Source: Mucilaginibacter sp. (lineage in GTDB: Bacteria; Bacteroidota; Bacteroidia; Sphingobacteriales; Sphingobacteriaceae). Taken from it: a DNA stretch of 36,572 nucleotides. Where the stretch lies: positions 1 through 36,572 of the forward strand of contig NZ_JAQBOI010000214.1 in assembly GCF_028288105.1 (NCBI RefSeq), read 5' to 3'. Below the pieces are notes generated by a model. The model ran no database searches. It saw nothing but the letters and a program-made list of their open reading frames with translations, and had not been told where the DNA came from. The first letter of the stretch is position 1, and every line of letters begins with the position of its first letter. Of the stretch, positions 24,543 through 33,981 are shown piece by piece. A program made the translations under genes and the position numbers.

Positions 24543-24616
24543 GCACTTGTAGCTCAATTGGATAGAGCACCTGACTACGGATCAGGAGGTTAGGGGTTCG
24601 ACTCCCTTCAAGTGCA
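24543..24616 (+). tRNA. tRNA-Arg (anticodon ACG)
   Basis: 74 bases fold as a full cloverleaf: acceptor GCACTTG/CAAGTGC (24543-24549 with 24609-24615), D-arm with AGCTCAATTGGATAGAGC, anticodon stem CCTGA/TCAGG around loop CTACGGA giving anticodon ACG, and T-arm with GGGGTTCGACTCCC. The discriminator base is A and the 3' CCA is not encoded. ACG is read as ICG after deamination. Confidence 0.97.
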
Positions 24617-24625
24617 CATTAATTT

Positions 24626-24655
24626 AAGCCTTTCCGTTTTTACAGAAAGGCTTTT
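24626..24655 (+). terminator. Terminator after tRNA-Arg
   Basis: A perfect 9-bp stem AAGCCTTTC/GAAAGGCTT with a 10-base loop followed by TTTT-like sequence, between the tRNA and adk. It may allow partial read-through into adk, 19 bases further. Confidence 0.8.
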
Positions 24656-24673
24656 AACTTTAATCACAAAGGG

Positions 24674-25261
24674 ATGCTTAACTTAGTACTGTTTGGTCCG
24701 CCCGGAGCAGGGAAGGGTACTCAATCACAAAAACTTATCGATAAATTTGGCTTAATACACCTTTCAACAGGCGATTTGCTACGTGGCGAAATTTCACAAG
24801 GTACCGAGTTGGGTATCGAAGCAAAGAAACTGATGGATGAGGGTATTTTGGTACCGGATAGCGTAGTGATTGGTATGATCAGCAATAAACTTGATGCTAA
24901 TAAAGATGCAAAAGGTTTTATTTTTGATGGTTTCCCACGCACGGTTGCACAAGCCGAAGCTCTGGACGAATTACTTGAATCAAAAGACTCAGAAATATCC
25001 GGCATGATAGCGCTGGAGGTTACTGATGTCGAATTAGAACAACGCTTATTACTTCGCGGTAAAAGCTCTGGAAGGCCAGATGATGCCAACCCGGAAGTTA
25101 TCCGTAAGCGTATTAAAGAGTATAATGATAAAACCGCACCGGTTGCAGGTTTTTATAAAAATCAAAATAAGTTTACAAGTATTAACGGTATAGGCGCTGT
25201 AGAAGATATCTTCGAAAGCATCTGCGACGTTATTGCTTCGTGGCTTGTAAATGTAAAATAA
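24674..25261 (+). CDS. adk: Adenylate kinase
   Basis: 195 residues, short-LID form. P-loop GPPGAGKGT at residues 8-16, HLSTGDLLRGEI for AMP binding, GFIFDGFPRTVAQAEAL, and the short lid RGKSSGRPDD instead of the long zinc-binding lid. Interconverts ATP plus AMP and two ADP. No promoter of its own is plain; the tRNA terminator precedes it. The gene is followed two bases after the stop by an inverted octad array. Confidence 0.97.
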   Translation: MLNLVLFGPPGAGKGTQSQKLIDKFGLIHLSTGDLLRGEISQGTELGIEAKKLMDEGILVPDSVVIGMISNKLDANKDAKGFIFDGFPRTVAQAEALDELLESKDSEISGMIALEVTDVELEQRLLLRGKSSGRPDDANPEVIRKRIKEYNDKTAPVAGFYKNQNKFTSINGIGAVEDIFESICDVIASWLVNVK

Positions 25262-25262
25262 T

Positions 25263-25347
25263 AGTCCGAAAGTCGGGAAAGTCCGGAAGTCAGTAAGCAA
25301 TATTGTTTACGGTCTTTCGGACTTTCCGTCTAATAACTTTCCGACTC
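25263..25347. repeat. Inverted pair of 8-bp arrays between adk and obg
   Basis: Left arm 25263-25298 has units AGTCCGAA, AGTCGGGA, AGTCCGGA, AGTCAGTA; right arm 25313-25347 has the inverse words TCTTTCGG, ACTTTCCG, ACTTTCCG, ACTC. It starts one base after the adk stop codon and can form a long imperfect hairpin before obg. Confidence 0.8.
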
Positions 25348-25360
25348 AAAATATAAAACT

Positions 25361-26359
25361 ATGTCTCAAGGCTCAAATTTTGTTGATTACGTAAAGATAT
25401 GCTGCCGTTCGGGACATGGTGGTCCGGGTTCATCGCACCTGCACCGTGATATTTTAACCTCAAAAGGCGGCCCCGACGGTGGTGATGGCGGCCGCGGAGG
25501 GCACGTTATTGTAAAAGGTAATGCCCAGTTATGGACATTGCTACACCTTAAATTTCGCAAGCACGTTATTGCCGGCGACGGTGATTCTGGTGGCAGCTCG
25601 TTACGTTCGGGCAAAACCGGCCGCGACGAGATACTGGAAGTACCACTGGGTACAATAGCCAAAAACGCCGAAACCGGCGAAATACTTTTCGAGATAAGCG
25701 CCGACGGCGAAACCAAAATATTATCAAAAGGTGGCAGGGGCGGCCAGGGTAACTGGCACTTTAAAACCGCTACCCAGCAAACCCCACGTTACTCGCAGCC
25801 CGGCGAAGACGGTGAAGAGGCCTGGAACATACTTGAGCTTAAATTACTGGCCGATGTAGGTTTGGTAGGTTTCCCTAACGCGGGTAAATCAACCTTGCTT
25901 TCTGTGGTATCTGCCGCTAAGCCGGAGATAGCCGATTATGCCTTTACAACGCTTGTGCCCAATTTGGGTATTGTGGCCTATCGTGACAACAAATCGTTTG
26001 TTATGGCCGATATTCCGGGTATTATAGAAGGTGCGTCGCAAGGTAAGGGATTAGGGATCCGTTTTCTGCGCCATATAGAGCGTAACTCAGTATTGTTATT
26101 CATGGTGCCTACTGATACCAATCGTACTATTAAAGAAGAATACAGTATCCTTTTAAAAGAACTGAACGAATATAATCCCGAACTGATGCATAAGCCGCGG
26201 GTATTGGCTATAACCAAATCGGATATGCTGGACGAGGAATTGCAGGAAGAGATGGAGAAGGAAGTACCGGCAGATATACCGTACGTGTTTATATCGTCAG
26301 TAGCTCAGAAAAATATTGTTGAGCTTAAAGACCTGCTCTGGAAAGAGATAAACAAATAA
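25361..26359 (+). CDS. obg: GTPase Obg/CgtA
   Basis: 332 residues. N-terminal glycine-rich Obg fold ([52 protein letters not shown]), then a G domain with G1 GFPNAGKS at 170-177, G3 [10 protein letters not shown], and G4 TKSD. The C-terminal OCT domain of longer Obg proteins is missing, as usual in this phylum. Acts in 50S ribosome assembly and stringent response. Follows adk in the same direction; ends one base before the stop of the convergent polysaccharide gene. Confidence 0.97.
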   Translation: MSQGSNFVDYVKICCRSGHGGPGSSHLHRDILTSKGGPDGGDGGRGGHVIVKGNAQLWTLLHLKFRKHVIAGDGDSGGSSLRSGKTGRDEILEVPLGTIAKNAETGEILFEISADGETKILSKGGRGGQGNWHFKTATQQTPRYSQPGEDGEEAWNILELKLLADVGLVGFPNAGKSTLLSVVSAAKPEIADYAFTTLVPNLGIVAYRDNKSFVMADIPGIIEGASQGKGLGIRFLRHIERNSVLLFMVPTDTNRTIKEEYSILLKELNEYNPELMHKPRVLAITKSDMLDEELQEEMEKEVPADIPYVFISSVAQKNIVELKDLLWKEINK

Positions 26360-27940
26360 TTAGCGGGCTTCTGTAGCAAAGTACAGCACATAACTATCGC
26401 TTAGCTCTTTAAGCGAAAACCCCTTATACCCCGGGAAAGATTTGAGAATAACATTTGCCCTTATACCTATGTAATAGCTTGGCATTAATATGTATAAGGT
26501 CCCTGCATGGCCTTTGTGCAGGTATTCGTCAACGTTTATGCTGATATCCTTATTCAGCTCGGGCAGGGTAATAACCCGGTTATGCTGTATCTCCAGCCCA
26601 AGATCAGGACTAAAGAAAACAAAGATCGCGTCCTTATGCTTATCATCAAGCAATTTAATATAATTAAGACTTTGCTGATCTATAAACTGCTGGCCAATGC
26701 CCGATGTGCCATAGGCGGTATAATTTCTTAAGCCGTTATATCCTTTTAGATAAAATTCTACTGTAAAAAACGCGATAAATAGAATAGCCAGTCCCAATGC
26801 CACCTGGTATATTACTTTGTAGCGACTAAACAAATATAATGTTCCCGGTATTATCAGTAAGCCAACTATCCTGAAGTGTCTGGCCTCGTAAGATATATCC
26901 AACCTGCGCATAAATGCCGAACCAAAAAATATAAGGGATACCCCATAAACTATTATCAGGATCGATCTGTAACTTTTGTTTGGTACGTAGACGCAGATCA
27001 CGTAAACAAGTACAGCACTTAAAATGGCTAATAACGAAATAATTACCATGGCCCATGCGGGCGATAAAATAGGTGTATCGTTATGGAAAATGAAGCCGTT
27101 CACCAGGTCATCTATAGAAAAGCCCGAAAGTATTGGTGAAGCTATAGGGAATGCAAGGGTTTTTAAGCTAATGTCGATACCGTTTGAGCCGGAAGATGGG
27201 TTAACCCCTTTAGACAGGTATACTAAAATAATTACAGCCACGGATAAAACCGCAGGTACCCCCACCCAAAAACCTTTTAGTATCCAGCTTTTTATCCCCC
27301 TTAACCCTTTAGAGATTTGCAGCCACATAAATAAAAGGCCTGCAAAATAGATCCATATAAATGACGATTTGCAAATAAAGCCTATCCAACCAGAAAGTAA
27401 TACAAACAAAACAAGCTTCCAATCAGGCTTATCTAACACAAAGCAGCCGTACAGGAACCAGCCTGCAAAAGCGAAAAGTAAAGTTTCGCCGCCTATATAG
27501 AAAATGTAAGGAGTGAAAAATGCCTGCTGGCAGATAATAACAAGCAAACTTAAAGCGCTGATAACGGGTGAAAAGCCAGCTTTTTTAAAGAACAGGTAAA
27601 AGCCTGTGAGACCCACCAACTGGCAAAGGGCAGTAGTAACAGCAGCAGCCTGCCCCGTATTTAACCCAAACAATATCTTGAAAAGATAAGGAACCAAATA
27701 TTGGCCCGGCGACCACCACGATATAAACTCAGTGCTATTTAGCGCTATATTTTGCTGATCGGGTTTGGTGAGGATATTGAACCCGCCACCCATTTGCATT
27801 GACCGTAAAACATGGAAACCCCAGCTTGCATCTGGGAAGATAGCAGATGGCGTTATAATTACCAATAGGCCTAAAATAGCGACTATGGCAAACACAGCGA
27901 ACAGGATAATTTTATGTACTAGCTTAGTGTTATTGGGCAT
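26360..27940 (-). CDS. Polytopic membrane protein, possible GT-C-type glycosyltransferase
   Basis: 526 residues with about 10-12 membrane helices, a first periplasmic loop after helix 1 containing PDASWGFHVLRSM, and a C-terminal periplasmic domain of about 120 residues. An acidic residue in the first loop and the overall helical plan fit GT-C glycosyltransferases (PMT/ArnT-like), which use lipid-linked sugars, but I recognise no firm motif; an O-antigen-ligase or other surface-polysaccharide membrane protein is possible. It is the last gene of the wza-like/wzc-like/wcaF-like - strand set, 11 bases after the acetyltransferase, and convergent with obg without any spacer. Confidence 0.8.
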   Translation of the reverse strand: MPNNTKLVHKIILFAVFAIVAILGLLVIITPSAIFPDASWGFHVLRSMQMGGGFNILTKPDQQNIALNSTEFISWWSPGQYLVPYLFKILFGLNTGQAAAVTTALCQLVGLTGFYLFFKKAGFSPVISALSLLVIICQQAFFTPYIFYIGGETLLFAFAGWFLYGCFVLDKPDWKLVLFVLLSGWIGFICKSSFIWIYFAGLLFMWLQISKGLRGIKSWILKGFWVGVPAVLSVAVIILVYLSKGVNPSSGSNGIDISLKTLAFPIASPILSGFSIDDLVNGFIFHNDTPILSPAWAMVIISLLAILSAVLVYVICVYVPNKSYRSILIIVYGVSLIFFGSAFMRRLDISYEARHFRIVGLLIIPGTLYLFSRYKVIYQVALGLAILFIAFFTVEFYLKGYNGLRNYTAYGTSGIGQQFIDQQSLNYIKLLDDKHKDAIFVFFSPDLGLEIQHNRVITLPELNKDISINVDEYLHKGHAGTLYILMPSYYIGIRANVILKSFPGYKGFSLKELSDSYVLYFATEAR

Positions 27941-27951
27941 AGTAGATATTG

Positions 27952-28503
27952 TTATTCAATGGTACGGGGCCTAACCCTAACCGCGGGGTTTCCCTGGTAA
28001 ATGGAATAAGGTTCCATAGTTTTATTAGCTACCGAGCCACTGGTTAACAGCGCGTGTGAGCCCATAGTAATTCCCTGGTTAATGATAGCGCCACAGCCCA
28101 TCCATACACCATCTTCCAACACAATGCTTCCTGTTATCAGATCAAACGATGTTTTTTTATAGTTATGGCTGCCGGTTTGTAATATAGCGCCCTGCGATAT
28201 GCATACGTTGCTGCCTATAGTAACCAATAAAAGGTTATCTATCCAAACCCGTTCACCGATCCATGTATGGTTGCCAATTTTTAAGTGCCACGCGTATTTG
28301 ATATTTACGCCCGGTTTTATAACCACGCCTTTACCAATTTGCGCCCCAAATAAACGCAATAAAAACACTTTGAACGCACTCACCGGTAATAGGCCCGATC
28401 TGAAAAATATAGTATTAACATAATACCACAATGCACGTTTTATAGCGCCGGCACCAGGGTAATAAGGATGATTGTTATATATAGAAAGATCAGTTTTTTG
28501 CAT
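27952..28503 (-). CDS. WcaF-like polysaccharide O-acetyltransferase
   Basis: 183 residues, left-handed beta-helix hexapeptide-repeat enzyme. The N-terminal SIYNNHPYYPGAGAIKRALWY and the following GLLPVSAFKVFLLRLFGAQIG are typical of the colanic-acid acetyltransferase WcaF. Hexapeptides run through VVIKPGVNIKY, IGNHTWIGERVWI, IGSNVCISQGAIL and GVWMGCGAII; TGSHNYKK holds the likely catalytic His. Transfers acetyl from acetyl-CoA to a sugar of an exopolysaccharide. Starts 14 bases inside the end of the upstream wzc-like gene, so expression is coupled. Confidence 0.92.
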   Translation of the reverse strand: MQKTDLSIYNNHPYYPGAGAIKRALWYYVNTIFFRSGLLPVSAFKVFLLRLFGAQIGKGVVIKPGVNIKYAWHLKIGNHTWIGERVWIDNLLLVTIGSNVCISQGAILQTGSHNYKKTSFDLITGSIVLEDGVWMGCGAIINQGITMGSHALLTSGSVANKTMEPYSIYQGNPAVRVRPRTIE

Positions 28504-30154
28504 TTACGGAAATGGCTTTATCCTGGTAACGGGTGTAATAATATAAACTTATTGCAATGATCATATATACTATGATATTGAAAATAGTCTCCTTATCATA
28601 TATGTATGGGTTTAGTAACCTTATTAAAATAATCAGTCCAAGGCCTGTAGCTAAACCAAACATCATTGCCGAGCGGCGAATGCCATGCTCATCTGGTGAT
28701 ATGGGAGAAAAGTTAGCCTGGGCTTTCTCGATAATTGTTGCACCAGGCAGTATGCCCGCACGGCTTATTTGGGCCGAGAGTTTTTTCTCAGATAAAAACG
28801 ATAAAACTTTTTCATTTACCTCATAAGGGCGGTTTAGGGCGATAAGATCACGCTCGGCAACCGGGAAAATAGATATTTGTTTATTAACCACCGCTAGTTG
28901 CGATGTTAAATAATCAAGGTTTCGTTTTACGGTTGTGTAAGTAGTATTAATACTGTTTAAGGCATTGCCTTTTAACTGTAAGATAGACCGGTTAATATCT
29001 TGTATTGGTTGCGAATTGTAGTTATACGTTTTTAATAACTCATAGCGCTGGTTAAGTAAATTATCAAGCCTTTCTATTAGCGTAGTTAGTGCAGGGTCAA
29101 TACCGCTACCGGCGTTAAAATTAAGATTTACGTTGTTTTTTTCTTTATCTATCTGATCCCTTAACTGCTCAATAGCTATTAGCTGTAGCTTTAATATAGC
29201 TTGCTGCGATTCTATATCCTTTGCCTTGGATAAAGCTGTTTCGGCAGAAGAGCTAACCTCCATTAATTTATTTTTCTGCTTGAACTCCAGAATAGATTTT
29301 TCTGAACCCTTTACCGCGCCCGACAGATACTTTAACTGATCATCAATAAAATTGATCATTTGCGTAGCCGATTGTGTTTTGCGGTTTCGGTCGTATATTA
29401 AATACTCCCTCATTATCGCGTTTAATACATCGGCAGCAAACTGTGGGTTTGCATCGGTTTGTTGCAATAAAAGTATATTGGAGTTTTTTACCATTTCACT
29501 GGTGCGTAAACCGCCTCTTACCCGGCCAATAAAATCTTCGGGAATATTAAATTTAAAAAGATACAAGGTACTGTTACCTATATAATCAGGAGGTTTTATG
29601 CTAAATGTAGTAGGCCCGATGGTAATTGGGGTATTGTACTTATGGGATTTGGAAACCTCTTTAGCGCCTACTTTATAGGAAAGGTTAAAGCTATTTTTAT
29701 TAAGGGCTTTAAAAGTTATTATATCGCGGTAAAAATTTAAACTATCAAACTGTATGGTTTGTATATCAAGCGGCTTTAGGGGGTATATCTCACTTGTGCG
29801 TACACGGCCTTCTATATAATAGCTAATGTCGTAATCAATGTCTTTAATGGCACTTAAAATAACCGTGGGGCTTTGTATTACCGATGTTTCGCTTTGTATT
29901 TTTGAAGGCCCCCTGTCAGAAGTGCTCATTACATTTACCAGATCTGATATTTCTGACTTTTTTTCTTCCAGCTTCATCGTGCCGGATGTTGCAAATGTTT
30001 TAGGTGTGTACCACAAATAAACATATGACCAAAGCATGAATATAAAAAGCGAACCTGCTATCCAGTACCAACGGCTTATTAATATTTTACCTATTTTAAA
30101 ATAGTCAATTTCCTGGTTTGGTAATTTCGTTACGATCTTTTCGTTTTCTTCCAT
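28490..30154 (-). CDS. Wzc/GumC-like chain-length determinant without kinase domain
   Basis: 554 residues. Membrane helix near residues 28-50 (RWYWIAGSLFIFMLWSYVYL), a long periplasmic region with Wzz fold and coiled-coil helices (about 240-400), a proline-rich stretch FSPISPDEHG, and a second helix MFGLATGLGLIILIRL followed by a third hydrophobic segment near the C-terminus. The cytoplasmic tyrosine kinase domain usual in Wzc-type proteins is absent; the protein ends after about 30 more residues. Regulates polymer length and couples to the Wza-like exporter encoded just upstream with a 1-base overlap. Without kinase, control of export must differ or use a separate kinase. Confidence 0.88.
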   Translation of the reverse strand: MEENEKIVTKLPNQEIDYFKIGKILISRWYWIAGSLFIFMLWSYVYLWYTPKTFATSGTMKLEEKKSEISDLVNVMSTSDRGPSKIQSETSVIQSPTVILSAIKDIDYDISYYIEGRVRTSEIYPLKPLDIQTIQFDSLNFYRDIITFKALNKNSFNLSYKVGAKEVSKSHKYNTPITIGPTTFSIKPPDYIGNSTLYLFKFNIPEDFIGRVRGGLRTSEMVKNSNILLLQQTDANPQFAADVLNAIMREYLIYDRNRKTQSATQMINFIDDQLKYLSGAVKGSEKSILEFKQKNKLMEVSSSAETALSKAKDIESQQAILKLQLIAIEQLRDQIDKEKNNVNLNFNAGSGIDPALTTLIERLDNLLNQRYELLKTYNYNSQPIQDINRSILQLKGNALNSINTTYTTVKRNLDYLTSQLAVVNKQISIFPVAERDLIALNRPYEVNEKVLSFLSEKKLSAQISRAGILPGATIIEKAQANFSPISPDEHGIRRSAMMFGLATGLGLIILIRLLNPYIYDKETIFNIIVYMIIAISLYYYTRYQDKAISVNAKN

Positions 30155-30933
30155 TATTGCCTGCTAAGGGTAAAAATGATCAGCGCAGTGTTTAACAACA
30201 GCAGCGCAGGCTGCACCCAGGTGTTAAGGTTTTGTAAGTTATCGGTACGTATAGCACGTTTGTTTTGGGCAACATAAATTATATCGCCATTTTGCAATAA
30301 AGTTCTGGGGTCTGATAACGAGTTTAAATTACTCAAATCAATTTCTGTTACGTTTTGAGTTTTATTTTTGCCCCGTATAATTTTAATATTTTTCTCGTTT
30401 GCTGCCGGGGTTAGCCCGCCGGCTTGCCCAATAAGTTCTACCAAAGTTGTATTGTCTTTTAAAATAGGGAAATTACCAGGTGATTTTACTTCGCCCAATA
30501 AAGTTACCTTTAAGTTAATAACCTTTAACTCAATTATAGGATCTTTTAATAAGCTTTTACGGTAAAGGTCTTCAATTAGTTTGGTAGCCTGTGTACGGGT
30601 TAAACCGGAAACCTGTATGTGCCCTATAGCCGGTAGTGCAACAGTGCCGTCCTCTTCTACCTGGAAGGTTTGCCCCTGCGAGGCCGCAGAGTTGCCGCTA
30701 CCACCCGATGAATTAAAGGTAGGCGCTTCATCAACAATATACTTCAGGTTTTGAAGATTCCGGATCTGCAAAATATCCTGTGGTTGTATATGATAGCTAA
30801 TTGTAGCTGTAGTTTGTGATAGGGTATCGGCTATTGGCGCCTTTTTCTCGAAAAGTATTTGGTTTTGTTTATAGGAGCATGAACTGCCCAACATCATTAT
30901 ACCAACAAAACAAATAAAATATAAAGCACGCAT
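30154..30933 (-). CDS. Wza-like polysaccharide export lipoprotein
   Basis: 259 residues from ATG 30933. Signal peptide MRALYFICFVGIMMLGSSC with a likely lipid-anchored Cys19 (the -3 residue is Gly, not the usual Leu). Poly_export domain (YHIQPQDILQIRNLQ; GTVALPAIGHIQVSGLTRTQ), SLBB-type beta-grasp (VTLLGEVKSPGNFPILKDNT) and a C-terminal hydrophobic helix WVQPALLLLNTALIIF as in Wza, which spans the outer membrane. Forms the export channel for capsule or exopolysaccharide. First gene of the - strand polysaccharide set; overlaps the next by one base. An alternative ATG lies at 30948. Confidence 0.93.
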   Translation of the reverse strand: MRALYFICFVGIMMLGSSCSYKQNQILFEKKAPIADTLSQTTATISYHIQPQDILQIRNLQNLKYIVDEAPTFNSSGGSGNSAASQGQTFQVEEDGTVALPAIGHIQVSGLTRTQATKLIEDLYRKSLLKDPIIELKVINLKVTLLGEVKSPGNFPILKDNTTLVELIGQAGGLTPAANEKNIKIIRGKNKTQNVTEIDLSNLNSLSDPRTLLQNGDIIYVAQNKRAIRTDNLQNLNTWVQPALLLLNTALIIFTLSRQ

Positions 30934-31007
30934 ATTAATAATTACCACTCAATGTTATTAATTAAATTAGGCAGACACTCCAAATTTACATAATTTGCAC
31001 ATAATAA

Positions 31008-31769
31008 ATGTATTTTTCAAACGTGTCTAACCCTAAGATATCTGTAATAACTGTTTCTTACAATGCCGAAAGCACAATTGAGCGATGTATACAATCGGTT
31101 ATAAGCCAAAATTATAACGATATCGGGTATATTATTATTGATGGGGGCTCAACAGATAATACTGTTTCAATAATTGAAAAATATAAAAAACACATTCAAT
31201 TTCTTATTTCAGAACCCGATAAGGGGATATATGATGCCATGAATAAGGGTATCGCCTTAGCGCAGGGAGATGTTATTGGCATACTTAATGCCGATGATTT
31301 TTTTGCAGATGATCACATTCTTAGTGATATAGCCGCGGCTTTTACAAATCATAATACAGATATAGTTTACGGTGATCTGGATTATGTAAAGTTGGATGGT
31401 AGCGTTAGTCGTAAGTGGCGCACAGGGCAATACAAAAGAGGGATGTTTAAGCGTGGCTGGATGCCACCGCACCCGGCATTTTACTGTAAAAGAGAGTTAT
31501 TTAATAAGTATGGTAATTACAGCCTTGAATTTGGCACCGCTGCAGATTACGAATTAATGTTAAGATTTATACACCTAAACCATTTATCAGTTTATTACGT
31601 ACAAAGGGTATTGGTTAAAATGAGCATAGGAGGAGTTAGTAACAGCGGGGTTAGTAATCGTATTAAAGCCTTATTTTTTGATATGAAGGCAATGTACAAT
31701 AATAAAATACCATTCCCGCTTATAACTCTGATATTCAAGCCTTTAAGAAAGCTTAAGCAGTTTTTTTAA
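31008..31769 (+). CDS. Glycosyltransferase family 2
   Basis: 253 residues, GT-A fold. ISVITVSYNAESTIERCIQS at the N-terminus, IIIDGGSTDNTVSII, and EPDKGIYDAMNKGIALAQGD followed by LNADDFF, whose DD binds the metal and nucleotide sugar. GWMPPHPAFYCKRELF and TAADYELMLRF are the usual acceptor-side motifs. No membrane segment. Adds a sugar to a lipid-linked polysaccharide intermediate in the cytoplasm. Divergent from the wza-like gene with a 74-base spacer, and upstream of the WecA-like gene in the same direction. Donor and acceptor unknown. Confidence 0.94.
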   Translation: MYFSNVSNPKISVITVSYNAESTIERCIQSVISQNYNDIGYIIIDGGSTDNTVSIIEKYKKHIQFLISEPDKGIYDAMNKGIALAQGDVIGILNADDFFADDHILSDIAAAFTNHNTDIVYGDLDYVKLDGSVSRKWRTGQYKRGMFKRGWMPPHPAFYCKRELFNKYGNYSLEFGTAADYELMLRFIHLNHLSVYYVQRVLVKMSIGGVSNSGVSNRIKALFFDMKAMYNNKIPFPLITLIFKPLRKLKQFF

Positions 31770-31830
31770 TTTTGGATAAATTGATACATTTGCGCCATAT
31801 AGCTGACCCTGACAATTATATTTAATTTTG

Positions 31831-32934
31831 ATGCTTGAAGATATAAGTACGTACTATTTTTTATATTATTTGTTAGTGGTAACGTTATCAACTCTGATAA
31901 CACTGCTATCTATCCCTTCAATATTACACGTTGCCCGCACAAGGCATTTATATGATGACGTTGGCCATTTTCGCAAACAGCATGATCACGGTATACCACG
32001 TTTAGGCGGGGTAGCAATATTTGTAAGTTTTACCATCACCCTTTTACTATTCAGCGTTATTGATAAAACCATACCGGTTAGCTACCTGCTTACCGCCAGC
32101 ATAGTTTTGTTTATAATGGGTTTAAAGGATGACCTTTCGGGAGTAAACTCCAGTACCAAATTCTTAATACAATTTATAGTAGCAACTATACTTGTTATTT
32201 TAGGCGATATCCGTTTTACCAGTATGTATGGCATATTTGGCGTTTATGATATTTCATATATTACCAGCGCTATACTTTCTATCCTGTTTATCATTCTTAT
32301 TATTAACGCCTTCAATTTAATTGATGGCATAGATGGGCTGGCAGGTACTACCTGTATTATTGTGAATGGTACATTCTCTGCACTGTTCATTTACATGAAA
32401 CATTATGAATTGGCTGTAGTATCATTAACTATAGTGGGGGCTGTATTTGGTTTTTTACGCTATAACCTAACCCCGGCAAAAATATTTATGGGCGATGCGG
32501 GTTCATTACTTATAGGGCTTATATCGGCAATAATGGCCGTAAGGTTTATTGAATTAAATAAGTTTACCACCGCAAGCACGGCCGAAATTATTTCGGCGCC
32601 GGCATTAACGTTTGCCATATTAATGGGGCCGATATTTGATACGCTAAGGGTATTTATCCTGCGTGTACTGAATGGCAAATCACCCTTTATGGCCGACCGT
32701 AACCATATACATCACCGTGTGTTAAGGCTTGGCTATACACACCTTCAAACTACTTTTATTTTAGGCGGTATCAATATTCTTTTAATTGGTATGGTACTAA
32801 TGTTTGCTGGTTTGGGTAACTTCAACTTAATTGTGCTGATATTTTCAATATCACTACTGTTTAACTGGGCTATAACATTTTTTCTCCGCTCAAAAGAAAG
32901 AGAAAGCCTATCATTACGTAACCTGTTTATATAA
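31831..32934 (+). CDS. WecA/MraY-like undecaprenyl-phosphate sugar-1-phosphate transferase
   Basis: 367 residues from ATG 31831, 10-11 membrane helices. Glycosyltransferase family 4 motifs are clear: IPRLGG after helix 1, LKDDLSG, the DGIDGLAG signature (FNLIDGIDGLAGT) with catalytic Asp, GDAGSLL with metal-binding Asp, and the RNHIHHRVLRLG loop with histidines as in WecA-type enzymes. It loads a HexNAc-1-phosphate (GlcNAc likely) onto undecaprenyl phosphate and so starts polysaccharide synthesis. Follows the GT2 gene with 61 bases. The loop histidines favour WecA over MraY; exact sugar not certain. Confidence 0.92.
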   Translation: MLEDISTYYFLYYLLVVTLSTLITLLSIPSILHVARTRHLYDDVGHFRKQHDHGIPRLGGVAIFVSFTITLLLFSVIDKTIPVSYLLTASIVLFIMGLKDDLSGVNSSTKFLIQFIVATILVILGDIRFTSMYGIFGVYDISYITSAILSILFIILIINAFNLIDGIDGLAGTTCIIVNGTFSALFIYMKHYELAVVSLTIVGAVFGFLRYNLTPAKIFMGDAGSLLIGLISAIMAVRFIELNKFTTASTAEIISAPALTFAILMGPIFDTLRVFILRVLNGKSPFMADRNHIHHRVLRLGYTHLQTTFILGGINILLIGMVLMFAGLGNFNLIVLIFSISLLFNWAITFFLRSKERESLSLRNLFI

Positions 32935-32949
32935 GCTACAGCACCTGTT

Positions 32950-32966
32950 TAATTTTGCTAATTTTG
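32950..32966 (+). promoter_or_regulatory. gapA: Tandem TAATTTTG boxes upstream of gapA
   Basis: Two exact TAATTTTG boxes (32950-32957 and 32959-32966), each fitting TAnnTTTG, 19-29 bases before the gapA start. No clear TTTG at the 19-base distance for either. Confidence 0.4.
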
Positions 32967-32985
32967 CATCCTTAATTTAAATGTA

Positions 32986-33981
32986 ATGAGGATTGCTATA
33001 AACGGCTTTGGCCGTATAGGCCGTATATTTCTAAGAACCATTCTTGCAAAACCAGGTATAGACGTTATTGCTATAAATGATCAGGCTGATACTGCTACAT
33101 TGGCTCATCTTTTTAAATATGATTCTGTACACCGCGGCTTTAAAGGCACGGTAACTCATGATGAGGGTAATATTTACGTTAACGGCAATAAAATAAAGGT
33201 GCTGCAACAAGCCAACCCGGCATTATTACCGTGGGAGGATTTGAATATTGACCTTGTAATTGAATCAACCGGCAAATTCATAACCACCGATGGTGCAGCA
33301 AAACATCTTACAGCCGGGGCTAAACAGGTAATTATATCTGCCCCTGCGGGCGATAAAAGCATACCCACTGTTGTACTGGCCGTGAATGACGGAGAGGTAG
33401 ACCTGCGTTCGCCAATATTATCCAATGCATCGTGCACCACCAATAATGTGGCCACTATGGTGAAAATACTTGACGAAAACTGGGGCATAAAGGATGGTTA
33501 TATTACCACAGTACACTCTATGACCGGCGACCAAAACTTGCACGATGCACCACATAAAGACCTGCGCAGGGCAAGGGCGGCTTCGGCATCTATCATCCCA
33601 ACAACAACAGGTGCGGCTAAGGCTATCACCAATATATTCCCGCATCTGGAAGGTAGGCTGGGTGGGGCAGGCATACGTGTGCCGGTGCTAAACGGCTCAT
33701 TAACAGATTTTACCTGCAGTTTGGATATAATGCCAACAGTAGCCGAAATAAACACGGCTTTCAAAACCGCCGCCGATGGCCCCATGAAGAATGTGCTGGA
33801 ATATACCGAAGACCCAATTGTATCAACAGATATATTAGACAACACGCATAGCTGCATATTTGATGCACAGCTTACCTCAATAGTAGGCGGACTGGTAAAA
33901 GTTGTGGGTTGGTACGATAATGAGATGGGTTACTCCAGCCGTTTGGCAGATCTGGTTGAAAAAATAAGCCTGCTTAAATAA
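32986..33981 (+). CDS. gapA: Glyceraldehyde-3-phosphate dehydrogenase, type I
   Basis: 331 residues. NAD-binding INGFGRIGRIFLRTI at the N-terminus, Asp32 in INDQAD as for NAD-specific enzymes, catalytic SNASCTTNN (Cys150) and His177 in TVHSMTGDQ, then DAPHKDLRRARAASASIIPT, TTGAAKAI and VGWYDNEMGYSSRLADL. Converts glyceraldehyde 3-phosphate to 1,3-bisphosphoglycerate in glycolysis. It is followed by a GNAT gene whose start overlaps the gapA stop by one base and then by pgk, the next glycolytic enzyme. Confidence 0.97.
   Translation: MRIAINGFGRIGRIFLRTILAKPGIDVIAINDQADTATLAHLFKYDSVHRGFKGTVTHDEGNIYVNGNKIKVLQQANPALLPWEDLNIDLVIESTGKFITTDGAAKHLTAGAKQVIISAPAGDKSIPTVVLAVNDGEVDLRSPILSNASCTTNNVATMVKILDENWGIKDGYITTVHSMTGDQNLHDAPHKDLRRARAASASIIPTTTGAAKAITNIFPHLEGRLGGAGIRVPVLNGSLTDFTCSLDIMPTVAEINTAFKTAADGPMKNVLEYTEDPIVSTDILDNTHSCIFDAQLTSIVGGLVKVVGWYDNEMGYSSRLADLVEKISLLK

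Noticed and set aside
25978..26217. Frames antisense to obg
   Set aside because: Opposite a universally conserved gene with intact motifs; no support.
31785..31792. TACATTTG as a promoter of the WecA-like gene
   Set aside because: The box fits TAnnTTTG but the nearest upstream TTTG-like site is only about 10 bases away; the gene probably shares the GT2 transcript.
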